Shown here piece by piece: positions 6,896-14,301 of a stretch of DNA of 15,628 nt; position 1 is the first letter of the stretch, and every line of letters starts with the position of its first letter. Location: the NCBI GenBank assembly GCA_002480735.1, contig DLCS01000284.1, positions 1 to 15,628 on the forward strand, written 5' to 3'. The notes beneath the pieces are model-generated. The model worked only from the letters and a program-made list of their open reading frames with translations. It was not told the DNA's origin and searched no databases. Origin of the DNA: Bacillaceae bacterium UBA7792. GTDB taxonomy: Bacteria; Bacillota; Bacilli; Bacillales; Cytobacillaceae. Position numbers and translations under genes: made by a program.

Positions 6896-7996
6896 TTAAT
6901 ATCTCGAATGTCTGCTTATATTTAAAAGAACCCCGATAGCAAGAAGCATTAAGGTTAAGGAAGAACCTCCATAGCTGAGGAATGGCAAGGTGATTCCGGT
7001 AACAGGCATGAGGCCAGTCACCACACCTATATTAATCATCACCTGGATCGCAATCATGGCGATGATCCCCACTGCCAATAAGCTACCAAATAAATCGGGT
7101 GCACCCAAGGCAATTCTAATTCCCCTCCATAATAACAAGGCAAATAAAAGAAGAACAAAGGAACCGCCAATAAAGCCTAGTTCTTCTGCCAGAATAGCGA
7201 AAATAAAATCTGTTTGTGGTTCAGGTAAATAGAAGAACTTCTGTCTACTTTGTCCAAGTCCTAAGCCAAACAAACCACCTGGACCAATGGCGTACAAAGA
7301 TTGGATAATCTGGAACCCACTATTTTGAGCATCTGACCACGGATCCAAAAAAGAGGTAATCCTCTTAATTCGATAAGGAGCAGAAGCAATAAGCCCGACG
7401 AACCCAAGAAGTCCAAGAACACCTAGACCAACAAAATGACTGATTCTCGCCCCAGCAATAAAAATCATCACAATACATGTCCCGACCATCACAGTTCCAG
7501 TTCCAAGATCAGGCTGCAGCATAATCAGCCCAAATGCTAAAAATACAAGACCTAATGATGGAAAAAGTCCTTTTTTCAATGAGGTAATGTTCCTTTGATT
7601 TTCTGATAAAAATTTCGCCAAAAAAGCAATCATCGCAAGCTTCATAAATTCCGAGGGCTGAATGGCGAAGGCTCCTACTCCAATCCAGCTTCTTGACCCA
7701 TTTCTCCATTCCCCAATCCCAGGAATGAGAACTAAAACTAAAAGGACAAAGCAGAAAATCAAGATGCCCTTAGCAAACTTTCTCCATGTCCAATAATCAA
7801 TATTCATCACAAAAAACATTGCTACCACTCCAACTCCTGCAAAAAGCATTTGTCTTTTAGCAAAAAAGAAGGAGTCTTCAAATTTATAATCAGCCCAAAC
7901 GGCACTGGCACTATAGACCATAATTAGGCCTAGGGCAAGCAATGATAACGTGACAATGATTAGAATAAAGTCAGGAGTCGTTTTTTTTGTCGGCAA
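6896..7996 (-). CDS. spoVE: SEDS-family peptidoglycan glycosyltransferase SpoVE
   Basis: SpoVE is the sporulation paralogue of FtsW, a polytopic SEDS protein that polymerises lipid II for the spore cortex together with SpoVD. From TTG 7996 it has 366 residues, exactly the B. subtilis length, and the N-terminus MPTKKTTPDF aligns with MTTKKTSPDL. About ten hydrophobic segments are visible. SEDS hallmarks are GSRSWIGVGAFAIQPSEF (about 100-117), QPDLGT (about 161-166), the catalytic-loop PEPQTDFIFAILAEELG with Asp263, and the C-terminal PFLSYGGSS. GTG 8005 is also in frame but overlaps the Shine-Dalgarno. A dispersed repeat and about 170 bases of non-coding sequence separate it from murD, and a terminator follows. 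I saw no convincing sigma-E promoter. FtsW is the alternative call, but position and sequence favour SpoVE. Confidence 0.94.
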   Translation of the reverse strand: MPTKKTTPDFILIIVTLSLLALGLIMVYSASAVWADYKFEDSFFFAKRQMLFAGVGVVAMFFVMNIDYWTWRKFAKGILIFCFVLLVLVLIPGIGEWRNGSRSWIGVGAFAIQPSEFMKLAMIAFLAKFLSENQRNITSLKKGLFPSLGLVFLAFGLIMLQPDLGTGTVMVGTCIVMIFIAGARISHFVGLGVLGLLGFVGLIASAPYRIKRITSFLDPWSDAQNSGFQIIQSLYAIGPGGLFGLGLGQSRQKFFYLPEPQTDFIFAILAEELGFIGGSFVLLLFALLLWRGIRIALGAPDLFGSLLAVGIIAMIAIQVMINIGVVTGLMPVTGITLPFLSYGGSSLTLMLLAIGVLLNISRHSRY

Positions 7997-8004
7997 TTTG
8001 AACA

Positions 8005-8010
8005 CACCTC
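8005..8010 (-). promoter_or_regulatory. Shine-Dalgarno fixing the spoVE TTG start
   Basis: GAGGTG lies eight bases before TTG 7996. The in-frame GTG at 8005-8003 shares a base with this motif and so cannot be served by it. Confidence 0.7.
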
Positions 8011-8072
8011 GAATGCAAGTTTGAAGGGCCGAGTTGTTCTCTGCTAAAAATGCTTCTGCAGATGCCTATGCA

Positions 8073-8140
8073 CCTTATGCATATATGTTCCCTTCGTTAC
8101 TCGCACCGAGTAAAACCCGTTCACGGTATACATAAGGCTG
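8073..8140 (-). repeat. Palindromic dispersed element, copy B
   Basis: This 68-base element in the murD-spoVE gap aligns with 2977-3045 in reverse orientation. On the minus strand its arms are CCTTATGTATA (8137-8127) and TATGCATAAGG (8083-8073), pairing over 11 positions with one G-T wobble. The inner hairpin is TTACTCG-GTG-CGAGTAA (8113-8097). Compared with copy A, three arm pairs and one hairpin pair have changed on both sides so that pairing is kept. It lies in the spoVE leader and would be transcribed with the murE-murD-spoVE unit. Confidence 0.8.
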
Positions 8141-8168
8141 AAATCAGCAAAGTAATCTGGACTAGCCC

Positions 8169-9521
8169 TTACTTAAGCTTATGCACCGCATGGACAAAAA
8201 TGTCTCCCCTAACCTCAAAAGTTTTGTACTGATCCCAGCTAGCACAGGCTGGTGATAAAAGGATCACATCACCTGGGCTTGACAACTGGTAGGCTACGGG
8301 AACGGCTTTCTCAACATTATCGACACGCTCGATCTGTTTTATTCCTGCCTCCCTTGCGACTCTTTCAATTTTCCCAGCGGTTTGACCGAATGTCACAACA
8401 GCCTTGACATGCTTCAAGGACGGAATCAGCTCATCAAATTCATTCCCCCGATCGAGCCCACCTGCAAGCAGAATGATAGGCTCCGAAAATGCTGCGAGAG
8501 CCTTTGTCGTGGCAAGAATATTTGTTGCCTTTGAGTCATTATAGAATTTTCGTCCATCAATTTCTGCAATGTACTGGAGGCGGTGCTTCACTCCCTTAAA
8601 GGAATGTAAGACCCTGTAGATCGCTTCATTATCAACACCTGAAAGCTTTGCTGCAGCAATAGCGGATAAAATATTCTCGAGGTTATGCGCACCCGGAAGA
8701 ACTACATCACATAGCTCCATAACCCTTTCATTTCGGAACCAAATCGAACCGTCCTCCACATATGCCCCATTATCAACAATCTTTGTCGTTGAAAAAGGAA
8801 TGATCTGTGCATTCGACTGCTTCGCGATCTCAAGCACCTGCTCCTGATCAGCATTCACAATAAAATATTCATGTTCTGTTTGATTTTTCGTAATATTAGC
8901 CTTTGCCTTCCAATAGGCATTAAGATCCCCATGATAGTCTAAGTGGGCCTCATATAAATTGGTGATAATAGCAATTCGAGGGTTGAACTGATCGATTCCC
9001 ATTAGCTGAAAGGAAGAGAGCTCGATGACAATATGGTTCTCAACTGTCGCCTCACGTGCTACATCGGAAGCAACCGTCCCGATATTTCCTGCAATTAGAG
9101 GAGATTTGTCTCCCTCTTTTAGCATTTCAAAAATAAGCGTTGTCGTGGTCGTCTTCCCATTTGTTCCCGTAATCCCGATGAATGGCGCTTCTGACACCTG
9201 GTAGGCAAGCTCTACCTCGGTAATAATCGGAATCCCTTTTTCCATCGCTCTTTGGATCATTGGATTGTGGTAGGGGATTCCTGGGTTCTTGACGATTAAT
9301 TCAAAGCCTTCGTCAATCAACTCAACTGGATGCTCACCACAAATAACCGTTATCCCTTGTTCGAGTAACCCTAGTGCCTCGGGATTCTCGGATAACGGTT
9401 TCTTATCATTAATCGTGACAAATGCCCCTAATCTATGCAAAAGCGAGGCTGCACTGACCCCGCTCTTAGCTAATCCAAGCACCAAAACCTTCTTATGATG
9501 ATATGTCTTTATGTTTTTCAC
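8169..9521 (-). CDS. murD: UDP-N-acetylmuramoylalanine--D-glutamate ligase MurD
   Basis: MurD is the cytoplasmic ATP-dependent Mur ligase that adds D-Glu to UDP-MurNAc-L-Ala. It has 450 residues. The N-terminal UDP-binding fold begins [11 protein letters not shown] (11-21), the ATP loop [12 protein letters not shown] is at 116-127 with Lys123, and further Mur-ligase motifs follow: [19 protein letters not shown], and [23 protein letters not shown] in the central domain. [22 protein letters not shown] near the C-terminus is a MurD signature. The start is GTG, directly after the mraY stop (TAA-GTG), with GAGGTG nine bases upstream inside mraY, so translation is probably coupled. No truncation is seen. 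Confidence 0.96.
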   Translation of the reverse strand: MKNIKTYHHKKVLVLGLAKSGVSAASLLHRLGAFVTINDKKPLSENPEALGLLEQGITVICGEHPVELIDEGFELIVKNPGIPYHNPMIQRAMEKGIPIITEVELAYQVSEAPFIGITGTNGKTTTTTLIFEMLKEGDKSPLIAGNIGTVASDVAREATVENHIVIELSSFQLMGIDQFNPRIAIITNLYEAHLDYHGDLNAYWKAKANITKNQTEHEYFIVNADQEQVLEIAKQSNAQIIPFSTTKIVDNGAYVEDGSIWFRNERVMELCDVVLPGAHNLENILSAIAAAKLSGVDNEAIYRVLHSFKGVKHRLQYIAEIDGRKFYNDSKATNILATTKALAAFSEPIILLAGGLDRGNEFDELIPSLKHVKAVVTFGQTAGKIERVAREAGIKQIERVDNVEKAVPVAYQLSSPGDVILLSPACASWDQYKTFEVRGDIFVHAVHKLK

Positions 9522-10496
9522 TTACAACCACACCTCAATATAAATTCCAAGCACGGCAAAAATTAATCCTACTACCCAAAAAGTCACGACTACTCTCCAC
9601 TCTGACCATCCTATCAGCTCATAATGGTGGTGCAGCGGACTCATGCGGAATATCCGTTTGCCAGTTGTTTTAAAGGAAATCACTTGTAGTATAACCGATA
9701 ATGTCTCAATGACAAAGACTCCACCGATAATAATTAGCAGAATTTCAAGCTTCAAGAGAATCGCCACTGCTGCAATCGCTCCACCCAACGCAAGGGAACC
9801 GGTATCTCCCATGAAGACCTTTGCAGGATGTGCATTAAAGACCAAAAAGCCGAGCACGGCCCCAACAACAGCAACGGAAAAGACCGCAATCTCAAGCTGT
9901 GATAGATTCCAAGCTAGCACGGCAAATGCGCCGAAAGCAATCGCTGCGGTTCCAGATAAAAGGCCGTCAAGACCATCTGTGAGATTGACAGCATTCGAAA
10001 ATCCTACGAGCCAGAAAACGATGAACAGTACATAACCCCAGCCTAAATCAAATGAGATATTCGTGAGCGGAATAGAAATGACTGTAGAAAAATCATAATG
10101 CTGCAAAATCAAGAAAAATACAAGCGCAACAATGATTTGCCCGAATAATTTTTGAAGGGAGGTCAGCCCTAAATTTCTCTTTAATGCCACCTTTATAAAA
10201 TCGTCTAAGAAGCCTAATAGACCATACCCAAATGTAACAAAAATCAATAAATATGTATGGATCGTTGGCGCACCGTACTTGCTAATCATAATAAAAGTAG
10301 TGACAACGATAGAAAGCAGGATCACCAAACCACCCATTGTAGGTGTTCCAGATTTTTTCTTATGGGATTTAGGCCCTTCTTCACGAATGCTTTGTCCAAA
10401 TTTCAACCTTCTTAAGAAAGGAATAAAAATGGGAGAAAGGATAACGGAAATGAGAAACCCTAATAAAATCGTAAAAAATATAACTTGCTCAAGCAT
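9522..10496 (-). CDS. mraY: Phospho-N-acetylmuramoyl-pentapeptide transferase MraY
   Basis: MraY is the polytopic membrane enzyme that transfers phospho-MurNAc-pentapeptide from UMP to undecaprenyl phosphate, forming lipid I. It has 324 residues and about ten hydrophobic segments. Conserved cytoplasmic motifs are GFLDDFIK with Asp98-Asp99, NLTDGLDGL (171-179), the catalytic-loop [12 protein letters not shown] (228-239, Asp231) and [13 protein letters not shown] (285-297) with the triple His. [14 protein letters not shown] (44-57) is the usual N-terminal signature. The ATG is preceded by AGAGGAGAAGGA. A 153-base gap separates it from murE and contains no hairpin with a clear U-tract; a weak TTAAAG-N17-GATAAT could be a promoter, but I do not rely on it. 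Confidence 0.97.
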   Translation of the reverse strand: MLEQVIFFTILLGFLISVILSPIFIPFLRRLKFGQSIREEGPKSHKKKSGTPTMGGLVILLSIVVTTFIMISKYGAPTIHTYLLIFVTFGYGLLGFLDDFIKVALKRNLGLTSLQKLFGQIIVALVFFLILQHYDFSTVISIPLTNISFDLGWGYVLFIVFWLVGFSNAVNLTDGLDGLLSGTAAIAFGAFAVLAWNLSQLEIAVFSVAVVGAVLGFLVFNAHPAKVFMGDTGSLALGGAIAAVAILLKLEILLIIIGGVFVIETLSVILQVISFKTTGKRIFRMSPLHHHYELIGWSEWRVVVTFWVVGLIFAVLGIYIEVWL

Positions 10497-10649
10497 TTTT
10501 GATTCCTTCTCCTCTCAAATACAACATGTGCATGTTCTTCACTTCCATTACAGCATTATCATATGTTTCATAAAAATCTTTAAGAAGTTTTTCATCGAAA
10601 AAATGAAAAAACGTCTTGTCCTTTTTCTCATGGGTATGATTGCATGAAT

Positions 10650-12113
10650 CTATCCCTTATTTTGTATCGCTTCTTTTGCGATGAATCGATCATCAAAATC
10701 AAATACTTTATCCCCGATGATTTGGTAGGTTTCATGACCTTTTCCAGCGATTAAAATGATATCATCGGCATGAGCACCCTGCACGGCCTGCTGAATCGCT
10801 TCCTTGCGATCAACGATCACTTCGTAATCCTTGCCTTCTACACCAGATTCCATATCCTTTAGGATGCTAGAAGGATCCTCACTCCTTGGATTATCGGATG
10901 TAAAGATCGCTCGGTCACTATACTCACATGCAATTTGCGCCATTAACGGCCGTTTCGTCCGATCTCTGTCTCCCCCACAGCCAACTACCACGGAGATTTT
11001 TCCCTTGGCAAATTGCTTAATGGTCTTAAGGACATTTTCGAGACTATCCGGTGTATGAGCGTAATCAACGATCACAGTAAATTCCTGGCCAGCCTGCACC
11101 AGTTCAAACCTACCGGCAACCCCCTTCACGCTTTCCAGGGAAGCAATTGCACGCTCAAGGGGATATCCTGAACACAGGGCTGCTCCTAGGCTTGCAAGAA
11201 CATTATAAACGCTGAATTTCCCAATCAATTGGATTGAAACCTTATGTACTCCAAAAGGGCTCAAAAGCTCAAACTCAGTCCCTTTCGCTGACATGTGAAT
11301 ATTTACCGCCTGCAGATTTGCTTTGTTATCGATTCCATAGGTTAAAATATGGGCACTGGTGGACTCCATGTACATATTACTTGCTTCATCATCCACATTC
11401 AGAACCGCATATTTCGGCTTTTCATATTGGTATGTATTGCCTAACTGAGAGAACAATAAGCTTTTTGCCCTTTTATACTCTTCCATTGTTTGGTGATAAT
11501 CCAAATGATCCTGAGTGAGATTCGTAAACACAGCCACATCAAAATCAGTTCCGTGAACCCTTCCCTCCACTAAGGAGTGAGAGGACACCTCCATCACAGC
11601 TGTTTGAACGCCTGCCTCAACCATTTGATGAAAGGTTCGTTGCAGCGTGAGGCTTTCTGGTGTTGTATTTTTCGTTTCCAGTTGCATATCACCAATTTTG
11701 GTATACATCGTTCCGATTAAACCTGTAGCTTGACCGGCATCAGCAAGAATTTTTTCAATTAAATGACTCGTTGTCGTTTTCCCATTTGTTCCCGTAATCC
11801 CGATCAAATGAAGCTTATGACTCGGCTGGCCATAAAATGCATCAGCAAGCACGGCCATCGCCCTTCTCGTGTCTTCGACGACGATAACAGGAACATTTAA
11901 TGCTAAAGGTCTTTCTGCGAGGACAGCAACCGCCCCTTGCTCCACAGCCGCTTCCGCAAAATCATGACCATCCACCGTGTACCCCTTTATACAAATAAAT
12001 AAGCTTCCCTGTGAAACCTTACGATTATCATTCTCGATTGAAGAAATATCCGGATCATCTTTGATTTCATGATTTAATAGGCGAAGATGACTTAGTAGTG
12101 TCTGTAATTTCAT
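10650..12113 (-). CDS. murE: UDP-MurNAc-tripeptide synthetase MurE (meso-diaminopimelate ligase)
   Basis: MurE is the cytoplasmic Mur ligase that adds the third stem-peptide residue to UDP-MurNAc-L-Ala-D-Glu. From ATG 12113 it has 487 residues. It shows a UDP-binding N-domain ([16 protein letters not shown], about 37-52), the ATP loop [10 protein letters not shown] (105-114), [11 protein letters not shown] (about 197-207), the probable carbamylated Lys in YKRAKSLLF (Lys217), and [10 protein letters not shown] in the C-domain. The DNPR motif (407-410) is the known signature for meso-diaminopimelate rather than lysine, so the cell wall is probably of the A1gamma type. The frame extends three codons to TTG 12122, but the AGAGGA Shine-Dalgarno abuts that codon and fits the ATG. 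It follows the spoVD terminator, so it needs its own promoter or read-through. Confidence 0.97.
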   Translation of the reverse strand: MKLQTLLSHLRLLNHEIKDDPDISSIENDNRKVSQGSLFICIKGYTVDGHDFAEAAVEQGAVAVLAERPLALNVPVIVVEDTRRAMAVLADAFYGQPSHKLHLIGITGTNGKTTTSHLIEKILADAGQATGLIGTMYTKIGDMQLETKNTTPESLTLQRTFHQMVEAGVQTAVMEVSSHSLVEGRVHGTDFDVAVFTNLTQDHLDYHQTMEEYKRAKSLLFSQLGNTYQYEKPKYAVLNVDDEASNMYMESTSAHILTYGIDNKANLQAVNIHMSAKGTEFELLSPFGVHKVSIQLIGKFSVYNVLASLGAALCSGYPLERAIASLESVKGVAGRFELVQAGQEFTVIVDYAHTPDSLENVLKTIKQFAKGKISVVVGCGGDRDRTKRPLMAQIACEYSDRAIFTSDNPRSEDPSSILKDMESGVEGKDYEVIVDRKEAIQQAVQGAHADDIILIAGKGHETYQIIGDKVFDFDDRFIAKEAIQNKG

Positions 12114-12196
12114 TTCGATCAAATCCTCTCTAGAAACTCGCGCCTTTTATTTTACATGAAAACCAAACATTTCGCTATTAATTCTAGAAAGAGGGT

Positions 12197-12231
12197 AAAA
12201 AAATAGGGAGGCGAACCTACCATTGCCCCCC
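12197..12231 (-). terminator. Intrinsic terminator after spoVD
   Basis: On the minus strand GGGGGGC (12231-12225) pairs with GCCTCCC (12212-12206) over seven pairs, including one G-U, across a 12-base loop. TATTTTTTT follows. It begins seven bases after the spoVD stop codon and separates spoVD from murE. Confidence 0.8.
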
Positions 12232-12238
12232 GCCTAAC

Positions 12239-14209
12239 TCATTCTTCCTTATCCTTTGATTGTTCACCCTTTTTGCTTTTACTCTTCGTCTCTGGTTCGT
12301 CAAAATATAGTCTGATTGTCGAACCTTCCTTTAGCTTGATGCCTGCTTGTGGGGATTGCTTCACAACCGTATTGCCCTCACCGCTAGCATCGATCTTAAA
12401 GTTGACAAAAACCTCGCGAATTTCTTTTTTCGTCAATCCAACAAGATTAGGGACTTCAATCATGACGGGATCTTCCCATGTCTTCCTTACCTTGTCAATT
12501 TGATCCTTCCTTTGTTCCACTCCCATTGCTCTTAGGCTATCACCGATAATATTACCTACGATTGGGGCTGCAACGAAACCTCCAAATTGAATCGTTCCCT
12601 TTGGATTATCCACTGCGACATATACAACAATTTGTGGATCGTCAGCTGGTGCAAAGCCAATGAAGGAGACAATATGGTTGTTTTCCATATATCTGCCGTC
12701 TTTAACCTTTTGGGCTGTACCTGTTTTCCCCCCAACTCGGTATCCCTCCACAAATGCTCTTCCCCCAGTCCCTTGGGCGACAACAGTTTCGAGTGCATAT
12801 CTAATTTTGTTTGAGGTTTCTTCGGAAATGACCTTTCTCTTCGCAACAGGAGATTTCTTCATCACGATTTCCCCTGTGACTGGGTCAACTAACTCTTTGG
12901 CAATATATGGCGTGTATAGGGTTCCACCATTAATGGCTGCCGACAAGGCCGTCACCTGTTGGATTGGCGTAACAGAAACCCCTTGGCCAAAAGCCGTTGT
13001 TGCCAGTTCAACTGGACCGACTCGCTCTAAGTTAAATAAAATCCCTTTGCCCTCACCCTGCAAATCAATTCCTGTTTTTTCACCGAACCCGAAATTCCTA
13101 ATGTACTTAAACAGCGTATCCTTGCCAAGACGTTGTCCTAATTCAACAAAGCCTGGGTTACAGGAGTTTTGGACCACCTCTAAAAAGGTTTGATCACCAT
13201 GTCCTCCTCTTCTCCAGCAACGTAGAGTAGATCCGTCAACCTTTACAGAACCAGAATCATGGAAATGCTCTTTTTCTAAATTGACCTTTTCTTCCTCAAG
13301 TGCTGCGGCAAGGGTAATAATCTTAAAGGTAGACCCAGGCTCATAGGTGCTCCAGACAGGTAGATTTCTGTTGTATACCTCTGGGGCGACATCCTGATAA
13401 TTAGTCGGGTTAAAGCCAGGTCTCGAGGACATCCCTAATATTTCCCCTGTATTCGGATCCATAGCAATGGCAATCAGCCCATCGGGATTGTAGGTTGCCT
13501 CCGCAATATCAAGCTCCCTTTCCATGATGGTTTGCACCTTAGAATCAATCGTTAGCTTCAAATCAAGACCATCGACTGGCGCTTGATAATCATCGGCTTT
13601 ATCATTCATGCGATGATGCTTGGCATCTGCGTAGAATTGAACAGAACCCCTTTCCCCCTTTAACTGTTTATCATAAAAGAGCTCTAGTCCCATTAAGCCT
13701 TGATTATCTATTCCCGTAAAACCTAATACATGTGATAAATAGTTCCCAAATGGATAATATCTTTTGGAATCTTCTCCAAGATAGACACCAGGTAGGTTCA
13801 ATGCTCGAACCTCGGCGGCCTTCTCATTAGAAATTTTTCTTCCAGCAGATAATCTTACATTAATCTCTCCTTTTGTAATCTCCGTGTATATTTGCTCCTT
13901 AGATCCATTTAGGACAGCGGCTAACTTTTCTGCTGTCGCAGCTGGATCTTCGATTTGTCTTGGAAAAACATATACAGTTGGAGCACTCATATTGGTTGCT
14001 AAGGCAATTCCATTACGATCAACGATTTCGCCTCGTTCTGCTTCAAAAGGAATTTCACGATTCCATAATTCTTCAGCACCATCGGTCAGCCAGTCTCCAA
14101 GAAGAAATTGAACATAACCGAGCCTTACATCAATTATTAAAAATATGAAGAAGCCTACTAACAAGGCAATCGTTAGCCGCTTCCTGACTGTCACATTTGA
14201 TACCCTCAT
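12239..14209 (-). CDS. spoVD: Sporulation-specific class B penicillin-binding protein SpoVD
   Basis: SpoVD is the membrane-anchored transpeptidase that cross-links spore cortex and works with SpoVE. Its 656 residues comprise a short cytoplasmic tail, one transmembrane helix (about 13-30), the PBP dimerisation domain (about 50-210, with ERGEIVDRNG), the transpeptidase domain and one C-terminal PASTA domain (about 582-640), then a Lys/Glu-rich tail. Catalytic motifs are STFK (293-296, Ser293), SCN (349-351) and KTGT (495-498). Cys331 and Cys350 correspond to the B. subtilis cysteine pair whose disulfide is reduced by StoA to switch the enzyme on. The ATG has GGAGG eight bases upstream. The gene lies between two terminators, so it is probably expressed as its own unit. 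Confidence 0.97.
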   Translation of the reverse strand: MRVSNVTVRKRLTIALLVGFFIFLIIDVRLGYVQFLLGDWLTDGAEELWNREIPFEAERGEIVDRNGIALATNMSAPTVYVFPRQIEDPAATAEKLAAVLNGSKEQIYTEITKGEINVRLSAGRKISNEKAAEVRALNLPGVYLGEDSKRYYPFGNYLSHVLGFTGIDNQGLMGLELFYDKQLKGERGSVQFYADAKHHRMNDKADDYQAPVDGLDLKLTIDSKVQTIMERELDIAEATYNPDGLIAIAMDPNTGEILGMSSRPGFNPTNYQDVAPEVYNRNLPVWSTYEPGSTFKIITLAAALEEEKVNLEKEHFHDSGSVKVDGSTLRCWRRGGHGDQTFLEVVQNSCNPGFVELGQRLGKDTLFKYIRNFGFGEKTGIDLQGEGKGILFNLERVGPVELATTAFGQGVSVTPIQQVTALSAAINGGTLYTPYIAKELVDPVTGEIVMKKSPVAKRKVISEETSNKIRYALETVVAQGTGGRAFVEGYRVGGKTGTAQKVKDGRYMENNHIVSFIGFAPADDPQIVVYVAVDNPKGTIQFGGFVAAPIVGNIIGDSLRAMGVEQRKDQIDKVRKTWEDPVMIEVPNLVGLTKKEIREVFVNFKIDASGEGNTVVKQSPQAGIKLKEGSTIRLYFDEPETKSKSKKGEQSKDKEE

Positions 14210-14257
14210 TGAACGATCCTCCCTCTAGTGTGGCTCGTTCCAATATATGCTTGTACA

Positions 14258-14301
14258 AAAACAAATAGAACGCACCAAAATGGGTGCGTTCTATTTGTTT
14301 T
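14258..14301 (-). terminator. Intrinsic terminator after pbpB, overlapping its stop codon
   Basis: A perfect 19-bp inverted repeat (14258-14276 with 14283-14301) has a six-base loop. Its core is ATAGAACGCACC and GGTGCGTTCTAT, and the outer arm supplies TTTGTTTTT on the minus strand. It contains the first two bases of the pbpB stop codon (14302-14300). The opposite strand also ends in T-rich sequence, so it might work both ways, but no plus-strand gene is present. Confidence 0.88.

Noticed and set aside
10489..10548. A minus-strand frame open through the murE-mraY gap that ends in a TGA overlapping the mraY ATG, with ATG at 10548 as its first usual start codon.
   Set aside because: From that ATG it would encode only 19 residues, and there is no Shine-Dalgarno before it. 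Length and composition can arise by chance.
12660..13193. A 177-codon plus-strand open frame inside spoVD.
   Set aside because: It is an antisense shadow of the strongly conserved transpeptidase domain, with no family match and no start signal of its own.
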